DNA of 6,104 nt from Desulfobacterales bacterium (GTDB lineage: Bacteria > Desulfobacterota > DSM-4660 > Desulfatiglandales > Desulfatiglandaceae). The position numbers were made by a program, and so were the translations under genes. Location: the NCBI GenBank assembly GCA_021107495.1, contig JAIOSR010000122.1:1-6104 (forward strand), in the 5' to 3' direction. Shown here piece after piece: positions 1 through 4,641 of the stretch. The notes under the pieces are model-generated. The model was not told where the DNA came from. It saw only the letters and a program-made list of their open reading frames with translations, and did not search any database. The number at the start of each line of letters is the position of its first letter. The first letter of the stretch is position 1.

Positions 1-2
1 GG

Positions 3-185
3 TTTGTGATCACGCCTGAAGGAGATATCAAAGGATCGAAAATTTTAAAGACGTCCGGGCACGATCATCTTGACGAAGCAGCCCTTACGGCTGTGAAGCT
101 TTCCGCCCCCTTTCCAAAACCTCCAAAGCAGTTTTTCAAAGGAGAAATCACTCTTGCGATTACCGTCGTTTTTGAGCTGACTTGA
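3..185 (+). CDS. C-terminal fragment of a TonB-family energy transducer (5' end outside window)
   Basis: The reading frame is open from the window edge to a TGA at 183-185 and encodes 60 residues. It reads FVITPEGDIKGSKILKTSG, then HDHLDEAALTAVKLSAPFP, and ends in a hydrophobic strand, ITLAITVVFELT. A segment of the type 'xxPxGxIxxxxIxxSSGxxxLDxAAlxAVxxaxPFPxPP', followed by a final beta-strand ending in F-E/x-L, is the classic TonB C-terminal domain. That domain contacts the TonB box of outer-membrane transporters in the periplasm. The N-terminal membrane anchor and proline-rich linker lie outside the window, so whether this is TonB itself or a TonB-like paralogue cannot be decided. It points toward the minus-strand fragment at 191-346, with only 5 bases between the two stops. 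Confidence 0.85.
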   Translation, partial: FVITPEGDIKGSKILKTSGHDHLDEAALTAVKLSAPFPKPPKQFFKGEITLAITVVFELT

Positions 186-190
186 TTGTA

Positions 191-346
191 TCACAACCTT
201 TTTTCCCGCTCCTTTCCCTCCTCTGTGATCAGCCGACAGGATATCATCAAGAGTTTGGTCAACAGGGCCACCAGAGGGGGGATCACCCTCAAAAAGATGG
301 CGTCATACCAGCGAAACTGAGATTTTTTTGCGGGTTTTAATTCCAT
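191..346 (-). pseudogene. Possible N-terminal remnant of a DUF374 lysophospholipid acyltransferase-like gene
   Basis: On the minus strand an ATG at 346-344 follows a GAGGA Shine-Dalgarno-like sequence and opens 51 codons. The product has a basic start (MELKPAKKSQ), then FRWYDAIFLRVIPPLVALLT, KLLMISCRLI and a charged end, EEGKEREKRL. The 'RWYD.iFL..iP.l..LL.KLLm.SCR' pattern resembles, from memory, the first ~45 residues of inner-membrane DUF374-type acyltransferases, which normally run to about 200 residues or more. Here the frame stops just where the catalytic part should begin, 5 bases from the TonB stop. The likeliest reading is a truncated gene whose remainder was deleted. A chance ORF or a genuine single-span peptide are alternatives. 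The frame extends upstream to an ATG at 436, but those residues look non-coding and lack a good ribosome site. Confidence 0.4.
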
Positions 347-489
347 TTTTCCTCGATATGGGCGGATCCTATACCATCTTTTTATCCTTGGGAAACTTGG
401 AGAGATACTGATCGGCGGACAGTAAATTATTGGCACAAATGGTTAAAAATGGTTATTATAGTTCCAATTAAAATATATTATAAATTTTA

Positions 490-518
490 TTGACATAAAG
501 TAACGGTTGTGCTTTATT
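490..518 (+). promoter_or_regulatory. Sigma70-type promoter candidate
   Basis: A perfect -35 hexamer TTGACA (490-495) is followed after 17 bases by TTTATT (513-518), which matches 4 of 6 bases of the -10 consensus. TG at 510-511 followed by one base gives an extended -10. An A/T-rich stretch lies just upstream. The start would fall near 525, ahead of the hairpin at 555-585. The promoter would feed the Mop remnant, porin and tupA unit only if transcription passes that hairpin. Confidence 0.45.
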
Positions 519-554
519 TCACATGATTTTCCTCCAAAAAGGTCTGTTCATATA

Positions 555-585
555 GGGGCTGTTAAGAGATAAGGCCCTCTTTTTT
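555..585 (+). terminator. Intrinsic terminator or attenuator candidate
   Basis: GGGGCT (555-560) can pair with AGGCCC (572-577) with one mismatch across an 11-nt loop, and is followed directly by TCTTTTTT (578-585). An alternative, mutually exclusive stem is AAGAG (564-568) with CTCTT (577-581). A short G/C stem plus a run of six Ts is terminator-like. No full gene ends just upstream on this strand, and the candidate lies about 30 nt after the predicted start of the 490-518 promoter, so premature termination of a leader is possible. The stem is short, so the call is weak. Confidence 0.35.
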
Positions 586-588
586 GGG

Positions 589-611
589 GATTACATATGT
601 CATATGTGATC
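589..611. promoter_or_regulatory. 23-bp palindrome, candidate operator
   Basis: The arms GATTACATATG (589-599) and CATATGTGATC (601-611) flank a central T (600) and are reverse complements except at one pair. A two-fold symmetric site of this length and A/T character, in the leader of an oxyanion-uptake gene set, is typical of a dimeric repressor or activator site. The cluster encodes a candidate ligand-responsive regulator at 3703-4638. I have no direct evidence that it binds here. It abuts the 612-650 near-palindrome. Confidence 0.4.
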
Positions 612-650
612 TAAGCCAGCACACCCGGCTAAGCCGGTGGTGCTGACTTA
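612..650. repeat. 39-nt near-palindrome (long hairpin)
   Basis: The inner core is CAGCACACCCGGCT (617-630), a single A (631), then AGCCGGTGGTGCTG (632-645): 14-bp arms with two adjacent mismatched pairs. The symmetry extends outward through TAAG (612-615) and CTTA (647-650) across one further mismatch, giving 19-bp arms with three mismatches. No T-run follows, so it is not a standard terminator on the + strand. It ends 6 bases before the open frame of the truncated Mop domain. It could be a dispersed palindromic element, a remnant of an insertion, or an RNA leader structure. Confidence 0.7.
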
Positions 651-656
651 AAATGA

Positions 657-833
657 TTAGTAAAAAAGGTAATATTGGGAGATGTGGTGGCCAAACTGAT
701 TCTGCAAGTGGTTAATAATAATCAGATTACGGAGATAATTAGCAAGGAGGCCGCTTTCGAGATGGAGATCCATGAAGGAAAAGAAATTACCGCCGTGATC
801 AAGGCTACCGAGGTAGTGTTGATGGAGGAATAA
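657..833 (+). pseudogene. N-terminally truncated Mop/TOBE molybdate/tungstate-binding domain
   Basis: The frame is open from a TGA at 654-656 to a TAA at 831-833. It encodes VKKVILGDVVAKLILQVVNN, then NQITEIISKEAAFEMEIHEG, then KEITAVIKATEVVLMEE. The closing 'G.EvTAvIKATEVmL' and the middle 'iTaiIsKEAa.El.l.EGKe' are the hallmark of the ~65-70 residue Mop/TOBE domain. That domain binds molybdate or tungstate in the cytoplasm, either as free Mop proteins or at the C-terminus of ModC- and ModE-type proteins. The usual first strand (of the MKISARNxxxG type) is missing. No ATG is available in frame; the only starts are TTG at 675 (after AAGGT) or GTG at 684/687, giving about 49-52 residues. A free protein starting there would lack beta-strand 1, so I read it as a remnant of a mop gene or of the C-terminus of a larger regulator or ATPase. 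It could still be expressed from TTG. Confidence 0.7.
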
Positions 834-854
834 GATAACGAGGAGAAATGAAAA

Positions 855-2225
855 ATGAAAATCATTTTTAGGTTTCTGATAATTTTAGTTGTTATCACAT
901 TCTGTTTTGGACTTTCAGGTTTTAGCATTGCCTGGGCCGGGGAAGAAAAGCTCACCTTTGGGGCTAACACACGCTTTCGATATGAATATCAAGATAATTT
1001 CAACGCGAAGTACTACGGAGATCGTCCGAAAAAGGGAGAAGCTAATGATGGATTCCTTCTAGGAAGATTTCGACTTGGGTTTGATTACCGTCCAACTCAA
1101 AATATCCATTTGGCAGTATGGATGCAGCATTCGGAAGTGTGGGATTTGGCCCTTAAGGAAGAGGATTTCTACAAAAACAATTTTAAGCGGGAAAACAATC
1201 CTTATGAGGATAGTTACGAGCTTTACGATACTTATGTGGAAATCGACGAGATATTTTCTCAGCCCCTTAGTATGAAATTGGGAAGGCAGGTGATTGCCTA
1301 TGGTGACATGAGGATTTTCGGTCCGGGCCAGTGGGGAAATACAGGGAGGTGGATCTGGGATGCTGGAAAACTCTCATATAAATTCAAAGCCGGTTTTCTG
1401 GATGCATTTTATGGAAAAACCCAGCTTCATGATCCTAATGTGTTTAGCCTGGATCACGGCCACGGATTTGAGAGTTTCGCGGTTTATAGCCATTTTAAGC
1501 TCCCGGACAGGCTTTCCGGTGTGGTCTTTGAGCCGTTTTTTATGACTAAGGATAATGACCGCGATGTGTATAAAGGTGAAGATAATCGAATTGGAGAACT
1601 GAATTCCTACTACACTGGAGTTCGAATCTACAGGAAAGATTTCAGGGGATTTGATGGGGATTTTACTTTCATAATGCAGGACGGGGATTATAGCCGTGAT
1701 GACATTGATGCGTATGGCTATCATTTTTTATTGGCTTATAACTTCAAGCAGGTTTTTTTTAAACCGAGGTTAAGCGTGGAGTATAGCTATGCCTCAGGAG
1801 ACAGTGATCCTAACGACGGCAAACACGATACATTCGACGGGGCCTTTGGGGCCAGGGATAAAATGTATGGAAGGATTAACCTGTTTCACTGGATGAATCT
1901 GAAGGATGCCCAGGTAAACCTGGAAATCCGACCAAAGAAATGGCTCTATTTAAAGGCAGAGTATCACCAATTCCGGCTGGCTGAGAAAGAAGATGCCTGG
2001 TATCTGAATTCCAAGGAATATCGCGACAAGACCGGCAGATCAGGAGACAAAGTGGGAAAGGAGTTTGATATCGTCGGAAAGTTGAAAATTCCACAAGGGA
2101 TTGAAGTTCAATTTGGTTGCGGATATTTCTGGCCGGACGAGTTCGCCAAAAAAAAGGCGTCTGACAAAAAGGCAAACTGGGTATTTTTGCAGTTTGTATA
2201 CAAATTCTCGTACGCCTTCTTTTAA
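855..2225 (+). CDS. Outer-membrane beta-barrel of the alginate-export/porin type, putative oxyanion porin
   Basis: The 456-residue product begins with a Sec signal peptide: a basic MKIIFR start, a hydrophobic core, then AWA at 26-28 with cleavage expected before GEE. The rest is rich in aromatic and charged residues in alternating strands (for example TFGANTRFRYEYQ, FLLGRFRLGFDYRP, LSMKLGRQVIAYGDMRIFG). It ends in an amphipathic strand, WVFLQFVYKFSYAFF, with a C-terminal Phe as expected for Bam-dependent insertion. The segment of about 130-175, with 'LGRQ...YGD.R.FG...WGNTGR.WD', resembles alginate-export (AlgE-like) barrels and related porins of anaerobes. AGGAG at 841-845 lies 9 bases before this ATG; the ATG at 848 is out of frame and too close. 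The gene starts 21 bases after the Mop remnant and 48 bases before tupA, so co-transcription with tupA is likely. Passage of tungstate or molybdate through the barrel is inferred only from its neighbours; it could carry other anions. Confidence 0.85.
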   Translation: MKIIFRFLIILVVITFCFGLSGFSIAWAGEEKLTFGANTRFRYEYQDNFNAKYYGDRPKKGEANDGFLLGRFRLGFDYRPTQNIHLAVWMQHSEVWDLALKEEDFYKNNFKRENNPYEDSYELYDTYVEIDEIFSQPLSMKLGRQVIAYGDMRIFGPGQWGNTGRWIWDAGKLSYKFKAGFLDAFYGKTQLHDPNVFSLDHGHGFESFAVYSHFKLPDRLSGVVFEPFFMTKDNDRDVYKGEDNRIGELNSYYTGVRIYRKDFRGFDGDFTFIMQDGDYSRDDIDAYGYHFLLAYNFKQVFFKPRLSVEYSYASGDSDPNDGKHDTFDGAFGARDKMYGRINLFHWMNLKDAQVNLEIRPKKWLYLKAEYHQFRLAEKEDAWYLNSKEYRDKTGRSGDKVGKEFDIVGKLKIPQGIEVQFGCGYFWPDEFAKKKASDKKANWVFLQFVYKFSYAFF

Positions 2226-2273
2226 GAGCTTACTTTTCCCTCTAATCCATAATTACAAAAACAAGGAGGTAAC

Positions 2274-3152
2274 ATGAAAAAACAAGCTATTGTTGTTTCC
2301 ATGTTGATACTGATAATCGTCCTGTCTGTTAAGACGATCCAGGCAGGAGGGGCCGAAAAGCAAAGATATAATGCGGTTTATGGAACGGGTGAGACTGCCA
2401 TAACACTGGCTACCGGCAGTCCGGGGGCATTGGGTCTCCTGAAGGCATTAGCAGAACCATTTTGCAATGCCAACCATTGTCGCATCAACTGGATCAAAAG
2501 GGGGAGTGGGGCATCGCTTAGAGCCTTGAAAGCCGGTGAAGCGGATATGGTCATGGTGCATGCGCCTGCCGCGGAAAAAAAGGCAGTCGAAGATGGGTGG
2601 GCTACCATGAGGACACTTCTGGGAAGTAATGAGTTTTATATTGTGGGTCCCGGTTCAGATCCTGCGGGCATCAGCAGGGCCGGATCTGCCAAAGAAGCTT
2701 ACACCATGATGGCAAAGGCACGCGCAAAATTTTTCTCCCGGGGGGACAGCTCGGGCACGCATAAGAAAGAAATGAAAATCTGGAAGAAAGCGGGAATCAA
2801 GCCTCACGGGGCCTGGTATGTAGTAACAGGAGATTTCATGGGGCCAACTCTGATGCGGGCAGACAGGGCGCCTGGCTATTTTATGACCGATTCAAGCACT
2901 TTTATTGTCAAGCAATCAAGGTTAAAGAATCTCAAGGTTCTGTTCAAGGGAGACCCGATCCTGGTCAATGTCTATCATGCCCTTGTAGCCTCTCCTGAAA
3001 GATATCCATCTGCCAATTGTGTGCTGGCAGCAAAGTTCGTAAGGTTTATGAACTCTTCTGAGGGCCAGGAGATCGTGAGAGGATATGGCAGTCATAAATA
3101 TGTCGCCGCCCTTTACAAGTACGCAGAATATGCCGGAAGATGGGAGAAATGA
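2274..3152 (+). CDS. tupA: TupA-type tungstate/oxyanion-binding periplasmic protein
   Basis: The 292-residue product has a signal peptide (residues 1-24, cleavage after TIQA) and no lipobox. Family signatures include EADMVMVHAPAAEKKAVEDGW (about 89-109), the segment FYIVGPGSDPAGI (121-133), SRGDSSGTHKKEMKIWKKAGI (155-175), WYVVTGDFMGPTL (181-193) and FKGDPILVNVYHALVASPERYP (224-245). These match TupA (COG2998-type) tungstate-binding proteins. In TupA the first strand normally carries a TTTS motif followed by DSGLL that helps hold the anion. Here the equivalent is LATGSPGALGLL (45-56), so the anion site is altered. C64 and C69 may form a disulfide. The start follows an excellent AAGGAGGT at 2263-2270. 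No TupB or TupC gene is adjacent; the only permease in view is WtpB-like, so this is an orphan binding protein that may share that transporter or act in sensing. Tungstate is the likeliest ligand; molybdate is possible. Confidence 0.8.
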   Translation: MKKQAIVVSMLILIIVLSVKTIQAGGAEKQRYNAVYGTGETAITLATGSPGALGLLKALAEPFCNANHCRINWIKRGSGASLRALKAGEADMVMVHAPAAEKKAVEDGWATMRTLLGSNEFYIVGPGSDPAGISRAGSAKEAYTMMAKARAKFFSRGDSSGTHKKEMKIWKKAGIKPHGAWYVVTGDFMGPTLMRADRAPGYFMTDSSTFIVKQSRLKNLKVLFKGDPILVNVYHALVASPERYPSANCVLAAKFVRFMNSSEGQEIVRGYGSHKYVAALYKYAEYAGRWEK

Positions 3153-3168
3153 AAAGGAGGTAGTGATC

Positions 3169-3291
3169 ATGGAATCGGAGAAAGTAAAAAAACTAAATCG
3201 TCGGGAGTTTTTGAAAAATACAGGCATGGCCTCTCTTGCAGCCGCAACATTAAGGTCAGAAACCGACAATGGACCCCGATATGATCCGTGA
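3169..3291 (+). CDS. Twin-arginine (Tat) leader peptide ORF, truncated or frameshifted
   Basis: The 40-residue ORF has AAAGGAGG at 3153-3160, 8 bases before the ATG and 16 bases after the tupA stop, so it should be well translated in the tupA operon. Residues 8-29 (KLNRREFLKNTG, then MASLAAATLR) fit the Tat consensus (S/T/N)RRxFLK plus a mildly hydrophobic h-region. Such a signal normally directs a folded cofactor-containing protein, often a molybdenum or tungsten enzyme, to the periplasm. The peptide then turns polar (SETDNGPRYDP) and stops, with no mature domain and no clear AxA cleavage site. A second frame (3254-3478, offset +1) continues with coding-like composition. I infer either a frameshifted small exported protein or the leader left after deletion of a larger Tat substrate. 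Small Tat-leader proteins exist near formate dehydrogenases, but this one does not show a C-terminus I recognise. Confidence 0.6.
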   Translation: MESEKVKKLNRREFLKNTGMASLAAATLRSETDNGPRYDP

Positions 3292-3478
3292 GGAATTCAA
3301 CTGGCTTCAGTACCGGCACCTGCGCCAGGTGTTCAGCCATCCCCTGGAAGAAAGCTTCCAGATAAAACGTGTCCCTAACTATAAATGGGAATATCCTCAC
3401 TGCGAGCCGCTCTGGGTCCCGAGGATGGATAAAAAGGCCAAGTGGGCACCTTATAGACCTCATCCTGAGAAGAGATAA
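3269..3478 (+). CDS. Small hypothetical protein, possibly the out-of-frame body of the Tat-leader protein
   Basis: From the ATG at 3269 the product is 69 residues. It begins MDPDMIREEFNWLQYRHL and is rich in W, Y, P and H, with HCEPLWVPRMDKK near 44-56 and a basic end, RPHPEKR. I do not recognise the family. The frame is open from 3254 (after TAA at 3251-3253). Its third codon positions are mostly G or C, as expected of real coding sequence, which argues against a shadow. It overlaps the Tat-leader ORF by 23 bases in a +1 frame and has no good ribosome site of its own (AAGG about 14 bases upstream). It could be translated by coupling, by a frameshift between 3254 and 3288, or not at all if an indel broke an ancestral gene of about 100 residues. 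It could also be the C-terminal stub of a larger deleted protein. Confidence 0.45.
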   Translation: MDPDMIREEFNWLQYRHLRQVFSHPLEESFQIKRVPNYKWEYPHCEPLWVPRMDKKAKWAPYRPHPEKR

Positions 3479-3541
3479 ACAGGATTCCCTACCGATAAGA
3501 CAGGATGATGACGTTGGATTGTCGGCATAAGTTAGTTGTAG

Positions 3542-3566
3542 GGTGGGTTGAGGCACGAAACCCACC
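3542..3566. repeat. GGTGGGTT/AACCCACC hairpin, dispersed-repeat type
   Basis: The perfect 8-bp arms GGTGGGTT (3542-3549) and AACCCACC (3559-3566) enclose a 9-nt loop, GAGGCACGA, preceded by GTA. From memory, elements of the form TAGGGTGGGTTGAGG...CGAAACCCACC occur many times in various bacterial genomes as intergenic palindromes. It sits between the small ORF and the regulator promoter, where it could also slow or stop read-through or protect the 3' end of the upstream mRNA. The downstream sequence (GAAAAATTGATTTT) is not a proper T-run. Confidence 0.6.
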
Positions 3567-3648
3567 GAAAAATTGATTTTAAAATGAGAGCGTCCAAGTG
3601 TTGGTATGGGTTAGATATAATGCCTATCTTACTAATATCAGACTTTTA

Positions 3649-3677
3649 TTGACTTATAATTACAGATATGCTCTAAT
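3649..3677 (+). promoter_or_regulatory. Sigma70-type promoter of the regulator-wtpAB unit
   Basis: TTGACT (3649-3654) and TCTAAT (3672-3677) each match 5 of 6 consensus bases and are separated by exactly 17 bases. The predicted start near 3684 gives a very short leader ending in the Shine-Dalgarno AAAAGGAGGGGG (3685-3696) ahead of the ATG at 3703. Two perfect TATAAT words nearby (3616-3621 and 3655-3660) lack a good -35 at proper spacing. Confidence 0.5.
3659..3677. promoter_or_regulatory. Imperfect palindrome within the promoter, candidate auto-operator
   Basis: ATTACAG (3659-3665) and CTCTAAT (3671-3677) are inverted copies except at one pair, across a 5-base centre. The site fills the space between -35 and -10 and covers the -10, a position where a bound protein would block polymerase. 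The left half shares ATTACA with the palindrome at 589-611 and with the tupA leader (2252-2257). Binding by the product of the downstream regulator gene is inference. Confidence 0.3.
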
Positions 3678-3702
3678 TCATCCCAAAAGGAGGGGGCAAA
3701 GG

Positions 3703-4638
3703 ATGGACGAAAGGAACCTGCTCAGCACGCGGGAGGTTGCACAATTTCTAAATATCAATGAAAAAATGGTCTATACCCTGATTGCCGAGAAGGGTCTTCC
3801 GGCTACCAAGGTGACGGGCAAGTGGCTCTTTCCGCGCCACCTTGTGGAACAGTGGGTGGAAAATGAGACTATCAACTTCCCTAAGACAAGAGATCCCCTG
3901 CCGCCATATCACGGTTTGCTCATAATAAGCGGGAGCAACGATATCCTCCTTGACAGGACCATTTCCCTGTTCAATCAACTCTATCCGGAGAACGTGTCCG
4001 TGTTCGGCAACTTAGGAAGCCTGGGAGGGATTCGGGCCCTTATACGCAATCTCTGTCATATGGCGTCCAGTCATCTGCTCCAGGAAAATGAACAGGAGTA
4101 CAATTTCGGCTTCGCCGAAGATGAATTGGGTCAACTGCCCGCGGTGATTAATTTCTGCAGACGGGAACAGGGAATCATCATAGCCAAAGGCAACCCCAGG
4201 GAGATACAGGGCGTGGCAGACCTCGGAAAACCCGACTTAAAGATCGTAAACCGTCCCCTGGGTACGGGAACCCGCTTGCTCTTAGACAGGGAGCTTGAAA
4301 AGGCAGGTATTGAAGGGGAGCGGATTGAAGGTTATGGTCGGGAGCTTCAACGCCACCTGGATGTGGGGCTTGAAGTGCTGTCGGGCAGGGCGGATGCCGG
4401 ACCCGGAATCAGGGCCGTGGCAGGGCTTCTGGAACTTGACTTTATTTCTTTGCGGTGGGAACGGTTTGATTTCCTGGTTCTCAAGGACCGGTTTTTTGAT
4501 AAAGGGATACAGCTTTTTGTGGGCCTTTTGCATGAACCGGCCTTCAAGGAATTGGCTGAGGACCTGTCAGGCTACGATTTGAATCTTTGCTCCAAGATGG
4601 TTTTTCCCCAGGAGACAGAGAATAAGAAGGAGACATAA
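3703..4638 (+). CDS. One-component regulator: excisionase-like HTH plus PBP-like molybdate/tungstate sensor domain
   Basis: The 311-residue product has no signal peptide. Residues 5-52 (NLLSTREVAQFLNINEKMVY, then LIAEKGLPATKV, KWLFPRHLVEQWV) form the winged HTH of the MerR/excisionase 'helix-turn-helix 17' type. Residues about 70-305 form a periplasmic-binding-like domain of the COG1910 kind. Markers are LLIISGSNDILLDR (72-85), GNLGSLGGIRALIRNLCHMAS (102-122), the LLQENEQEYNF segment (125-135), EQGIIIAKGNP (155-165), the anion-loop motif NRPLGTGTRLLLDRELE (183-199) and GRADAGPGIRAVA (228-240). Proteins of this architecture sit beside molybdate/tungstate ABC genes and are thought to sense the cytoplasmic oxyanion. 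I chose the ATG at 3703 because AAAAGGAGGGGG precedes it and the HTH starts at once; a GTG at 3598 in the same frame would add 35 unlikely residues and overlap the promoter. Its stop lies 3 bases before wtpA, and the wtpA ribosome site is inside this gene, so the two are co-transcribed. Confidence 0.85.
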   Translation: MDERNLLSTREVAQFLNINEKMVYTLIAEKGLPATKVTGKWLFPRHLVEQWVENETINFPKTRDPLPPYHGLLIISGSNDILLDRTISLFNQLYPENVSVFGNLGSLGGIRALIRNLCHMASSHLLQENEQEYNFGFAEDELGQLPAVINFCRREQGIIIAKGNPREIQGVADLGKPDLKIVNRPLGTGTRLLLDRELEKAGIEGERIEGYGRELQRHLDVGLEVLSGRADAGPGIRAVAGLLELDFISLRWERFDFLVLKDRFFDKGIQLFVGLLHEPAFKELAEDLSGYDLNLCSKMVFPQETENKKET

Positions 4639-4641
4639 CCA

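Larger units (their letters stand above)
347..656. other. Gene-free regulatory stretch of about 310 bases
   Basis: I find no convincing gene here on either strand. The left part (about 437-490) is strongly A/T-rich, with the word AAATGGTTA present twice, and could act as an UP-type or curved element ahead of the promoter-like pair at 490-518. The right part contains the terminator-like hairpin at 555-585, the palindrome at 589-611 and the long near-palindrome at 612-650, each listed separately. Confidence 0.6.

Noticed and set aside
273..290. GAGGG/CCCTC stem around 273-290 as a terminator
   Set aside because: No T-run follows on either strand, and it falls inside the acyltransferase-like minus frame, so it is probably incidental.
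347..436. Upstream extension of the minus-strand frame to an ATG at 436
   Set aside because: The 30 extra residues show no family-like pattern and no suitable ribosome site; the ATG at 346 has GAGGA just upstream.
525..854. Molybdenum-cofactor riboswitch in the long leader
   Set aside because: The hairpin at 612-650 is a simple near-palindrome without the multi-stem layout of that riboswitch, and the downstream gene is a porin rather than a cofactor-synthesis gene.
3616..3660. Two perfect TATAAT words (3616-3621 and 3655-3660) as -10 boxes
   Set aside because: Neither has a convincing -35 at 16-18 bases; the TTGACT/TCTAAT pair at 3649-3677 fits better.
3598..3702. GTG at 3598 as the regulator start, adding 35 residues
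   Set aside because: The extension is unlike the family, covers the promoter elements, and the ATG at 3703 has a near-ideal ribosome site directly before the HTH.
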